Shown: positions 4,656 through 6,588 of the stretch, in pieces
Layout: every line of letters starts with the position of its first letter
Numbering within the stretch: position 1 is the stretch's first letter
Assembly: GCA_035559315.1 (NCBI GenBank)
Contig: DATMBJ010000259.1
Location: 1-6,588 of the forward strand
Direction of reading: 5' to 3'
Origin: DATLZM01 sp035559315
GTDB taxonomy: Bacteria; Actinomycetota; UBA4738; HRBIN12
DNA length: 6,588 bases
Notes under the pieces: generated by a model
Seen by the model: the letters and a program-made list of their open reading frames with translations, nothing else
Told to the model about the DNA's origin: nothing
Database searches by the model: none
Position numbers and translations under genes: made by a program

Positions 4656-6588
4656 CTACGCGGGGGCCACCAGCAGCCAGCCCTGCATCTCGAGGTGCAG
4701 GGCGGAGCAGAACTCCGAGCAGTAGATCGCGAAGCTCCCGGGCCGGGACAGCTCGACCTCGATCGAGACCACCTCGCCGGGGTCGATGCTCGCCTCGACG
4801 TTGTACCCGGGGATCGCGAAGCCGTGCGTCGCGTCCGGGGTCTGCTCGATGTTCGTGATGTGGAGCCGCAGCAGGTCGCCCTGCCGGGCCTCGATCACGT
4901 CCGGCGTGTAGTGGGAGCGCATCGCGGTCATGTACACGTCGACCTCCCGGCCCCGCCGCTCGATGCGCTCCTCGCCGGCGGCGGTCGCGTAGGGCGACGG
5001 CTGCATGGTGGAGGGGTCGGTCCCCGGCTCGTAGGTGGTGAGGGTGCGGCGCAGCCGGTCCACGCTCACCATCTGCACGTAGTGGGGCTCGCCGATCCCG
5101 ATCGGCATGTCGGCCAGGATCCGCATCGGCTGGGACTCGAGGTCGATCAGCTGGAAGTTCTGCGGGTGGAGCGTCCCCACCGGCAGGAACCGGTCGATCG
5201 ACCACTTGTTGAGCGCCACCATGTACCGGCCGTGGGGGGCGACGGTGTCGCCGTGGGCGGTCACGAGGTGGCCGATGTTGTAGTGGACGGGGATCTTCTC
5301 CACGAGCTGGAACGCGCGGTCCTCGGGGACCCCCGCCTTCGGTCCCAGGGTCCACTTGGCGATCGCGCTGTCCACGAAGAGCGACGTGTAGGCGTTCCCC
5401 CGGTCGTCGAACTGCGTGTGGAGCGGCCCCGCGCCGAGCTCCACCTGGGCCTCGAGGACCGAGTCCAGGCGGAGGATCGGCACCCCGAAGGGGTCGGTGC
5501 CGTCGTAGTCCTGGGCCTCGATCGCGGACCTGATCTTCTCGATCGAGTAGACCGAGGCGTTGGGGTCGAGCTTGCCGCCCACGCAGATGTAGTCCCCGGT
5601 GGGGCTCACGTCCACCCCGTGGGGGTTCCGGGGCTCCGGCGCGAAGTGGAGGATCCCCTCGTCCACCGCGACCTCGAGCGGGATGACCTTCATCCCTCGG
5701 AGCACCTTCACCCGCCCCGCGGCCGCGACCTCCTCGGCCTTCTTCCAGTCGATGATGTGCAGGAAGTCGTAGTCGTTCTTCGTGGCGCTGGACTCGAGCG
5801 AGGCGGCGGGGTCGGCGTGGCCGTCGTGGAGGTTGCCGCCCGTCGCCATCTCGGTGTTGTAGGAGTTGATGAACCCGAACCCGTAGCTCGCGAGCTTGCC
5901 GGCGTCGGCCAGGTCCTGCGTGTAGGGCGGTAGCTCGATCTGGAAGCTCTTCTCGAGCACGAACCGGCCGGTGTCGGGGTCCACCGCGAGCCACGTCGAG
6001 AACCCCCGGTAGTCCTCCTTGAACCGGCTGAGCGGCGCGTAGCCGCTCTCCGTCACCGGGCAGGGGGTCATCGACGAGATGTGGACGTACTCGGTGTTGG
6101 GGGTGACGAAGCAGCCGCCGTGGGACGTCTGGATGTTCGGGATGTCCAGGATCTCCTTGGTCTTGAAGTCCCGGAGGTCGATCATCGCGATCCGGCCGTT
6201 GGCGCGGTCGTTGATGTAGAGGAACCGCCCGTCGTAGTCGCCGTCGGTCTCCGAGAGCGCCGGGTGGTGGGTGTCCCCCCACCGCAGCGGCAGGCTCTTC
6301 GCCGGGTCCGACCCGGCCGCGAGGACCCGGTCGCCCTGGTCCGTCCCGTACCCGTAGCCCTGCCAGGGCTCCGGGGTGAACACGCCGATCACCTTGAGCA
6401 GGCGCATCGACGGCACCCCGATCACGAGCACCTGTCCGGAGTGGCCGCCCGAGGCGAAGATCAGGTACTCGTCGTACTTCCCGCCGGGCACGTAGGTCTT
6501 GAGCGCGGCCTCGGCCTCCTCGGGCGCGAGCCCGCGCGCCGCGGCGATCTCGGAGAGGTCGCCGCCGCCGGCGGCGCCGAAGCCGAGG
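4656..6588 (-). CDS. nosZ: NosZ, clade II nitrous oxide reductase (5' end cut by window)
   Basis: Multicopper enzyme that reduces N2O to N2 outside the cytoplasmic membrane; 643 residues are visible and the reading frame stays open to the edge, so the signal peptide is missing and Tat or Sec export cannot be read directly. Counting from the window edge, the N-terminal seven-bladed beta-propeller carries the CuZ ligands: His107-His108 (GDTHHP), His156 (QTSHGG), His323 (NPHGVDVSP), His390 (GAGPLHTQF), a His in VHYNIGH (435 or 440) and His502 (GEPHYVQ). The C-terminal cupredoxin domain has CuA ligands His588, Cys623, Cys627, His631 and Met634 (CSEFCSALHLEM); Glu625 occupies the place of the Trp of classical NosZ. 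Stretches such as KLDPNASVYSIEKI, GTDPFGVPIL and DYDFLHIIDWKKAEE match clade II. All required ligands are present, so the enzyme should be active. The GTG at 6491 is internal: upstream residues (ARGLAPEEAEAALKTYVPGG) are ordinary NosZ sequence. Confidence 0.97.
   Translation of the reverse strand, partial: LGFGAAGGGDLSEIAAARGLAPEEAEAALKTYVPGGKYDEYLIFASGGHSGQVLVIGVPSMRLLKVIGVFTPEPWQGYGYGTDQGDRVLAAGSDPAKSLPLRWGDTHHPALSETDGDYDGRFLYINDRANGRIAMIDLRDFKTKEILDIPNIQTSHGGCFVTPNTEYVHISSMTPCPVTESGYAPLSRFKEDYRGFSTWLAVDPDTGRFVLEKSFQIELPPYTQDLADAGKLASYGFGFINSYNTEMATGGNLHDGHADPAASLESSATKNDYDFLHIIDWKKAEEVAAAGRVKVLRGMKVIPLEVAVDEGILHFAPEPRNPHGVDVSPTGDYICVGGKLDPNASVYSIEKIRSAIEAQDYDGTDPFGVPILRLDSVLEAQVELGAGPLHTQFDDRGNAYTSLFVDSAIAKWTLGPKAGVPEDRAFQLVEKIPVHYNIGHLVTAHGDTVAPHGRYMVALNKWSIDRFLPVGTLHPQNFQLIDLESQPMRILADMPIGIGEPHYVQMVSVDRLRRTLTTYEPGTDPSTMQPSPYATAAGEERIERRGREVDVYMTAMRSHYTPDVIEARQGDLLRLHITNIEQTPDATHGFAIPGYNVEASIDPGEVVSIEVELSRPGSFAIYCSEFCSALHLEMQGWLLVAPA

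Noticed and set aside
4356..5933. Long plus-strand open frame containing a poly-Pro run, opposite the cupredoxin and nosZ
   Set aside because: The poly-Pro is only the reverse strand of the Gly tract; the rest is antisense of conserved NosZ sequence.
4474..6282. Second long minus-strand frame overlapping nosZ
   Set aside because: It is the wrong frame of nosZ; Pro/Arg/Gly-rich with no domain, whereas the nosZ frame carries all copper ligands.
6489..6491. GTG as the start of nosZ
   Set aside because: The frame remains open upstream with normal NosZ sequence to the window edge, and a start here would remove the signal peptide.

Overview
This window is most of a nitrous oxide reduction (nos) operon. 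All seven genes lie on the minus strand, so transcription runs from right (6588) to left (1). In transcription order they are: nosZ (clade II nitrous oxide reductase, N-terminus cut off by the window edge), a small cupredoxin lipoprotein, a four-helix membrane protein of the type found in clade II nos clusters, nosD, nosF, nosY, and an Rrf2-family Fe-S regulator whose last residues run off the left edge. Gaps are 31 nt or less, and the nosD, nosF and nosY starts overlap the preceding stop codons by 4, 8 and 4 nt. No stretch over 300 bases lacks a gene. I saw no RNA gene, mobile element, CRISPR array, internal promoter or terminator.

The organism is very GC-rich (clearly above 65% by eye, with strong G/C bias at third codon positions). 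The NosZ has the residue patterns of clade II (the 'atypical' group). The Gly-tract lipoprotein, the GC content and the nosZ-cupredoxin-membrane protein-nosDFY order would fit Chloroflexota, Actinomycetota, Gemmatimonadota or a related uncultured soil or thermophilic lineage. I cannot choose among these from sequence alone.

How the parts fit together: NosZ reduces N2O to N2 outside the cytoplasmic membrane at its CuZ cluster and receives electrons through CuA. NosD (beta-helix) with the NosF/NosY ABC complex is known to be required for CuZ assembly. The cupredoxin keeps a full set of type 1 copper ligands and is a plausible electron donor or copper carrier. The four-helix protein has no established function. 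The Rrf2 protein keeps an IscR-like Cys3His ligand set and probably links expression to NO, O2 or Fe-S status. nosL, nosR/nosG/nosH and c-type cytochromes, often part of nos clusters, are not in the window and may lie outside it.

The points most worth a second look are: NosF has Pro where the ABC switch (H-loop) His belongs; NosD carries a low-complexity, His/Asp-containing insertion of about 50 residues plus a C-terminal membrane helix; the CuA loop has Glu in the position of the canonical Trp; and the operon includes a dedicated cupredoxin and its own Fe-S regulator.
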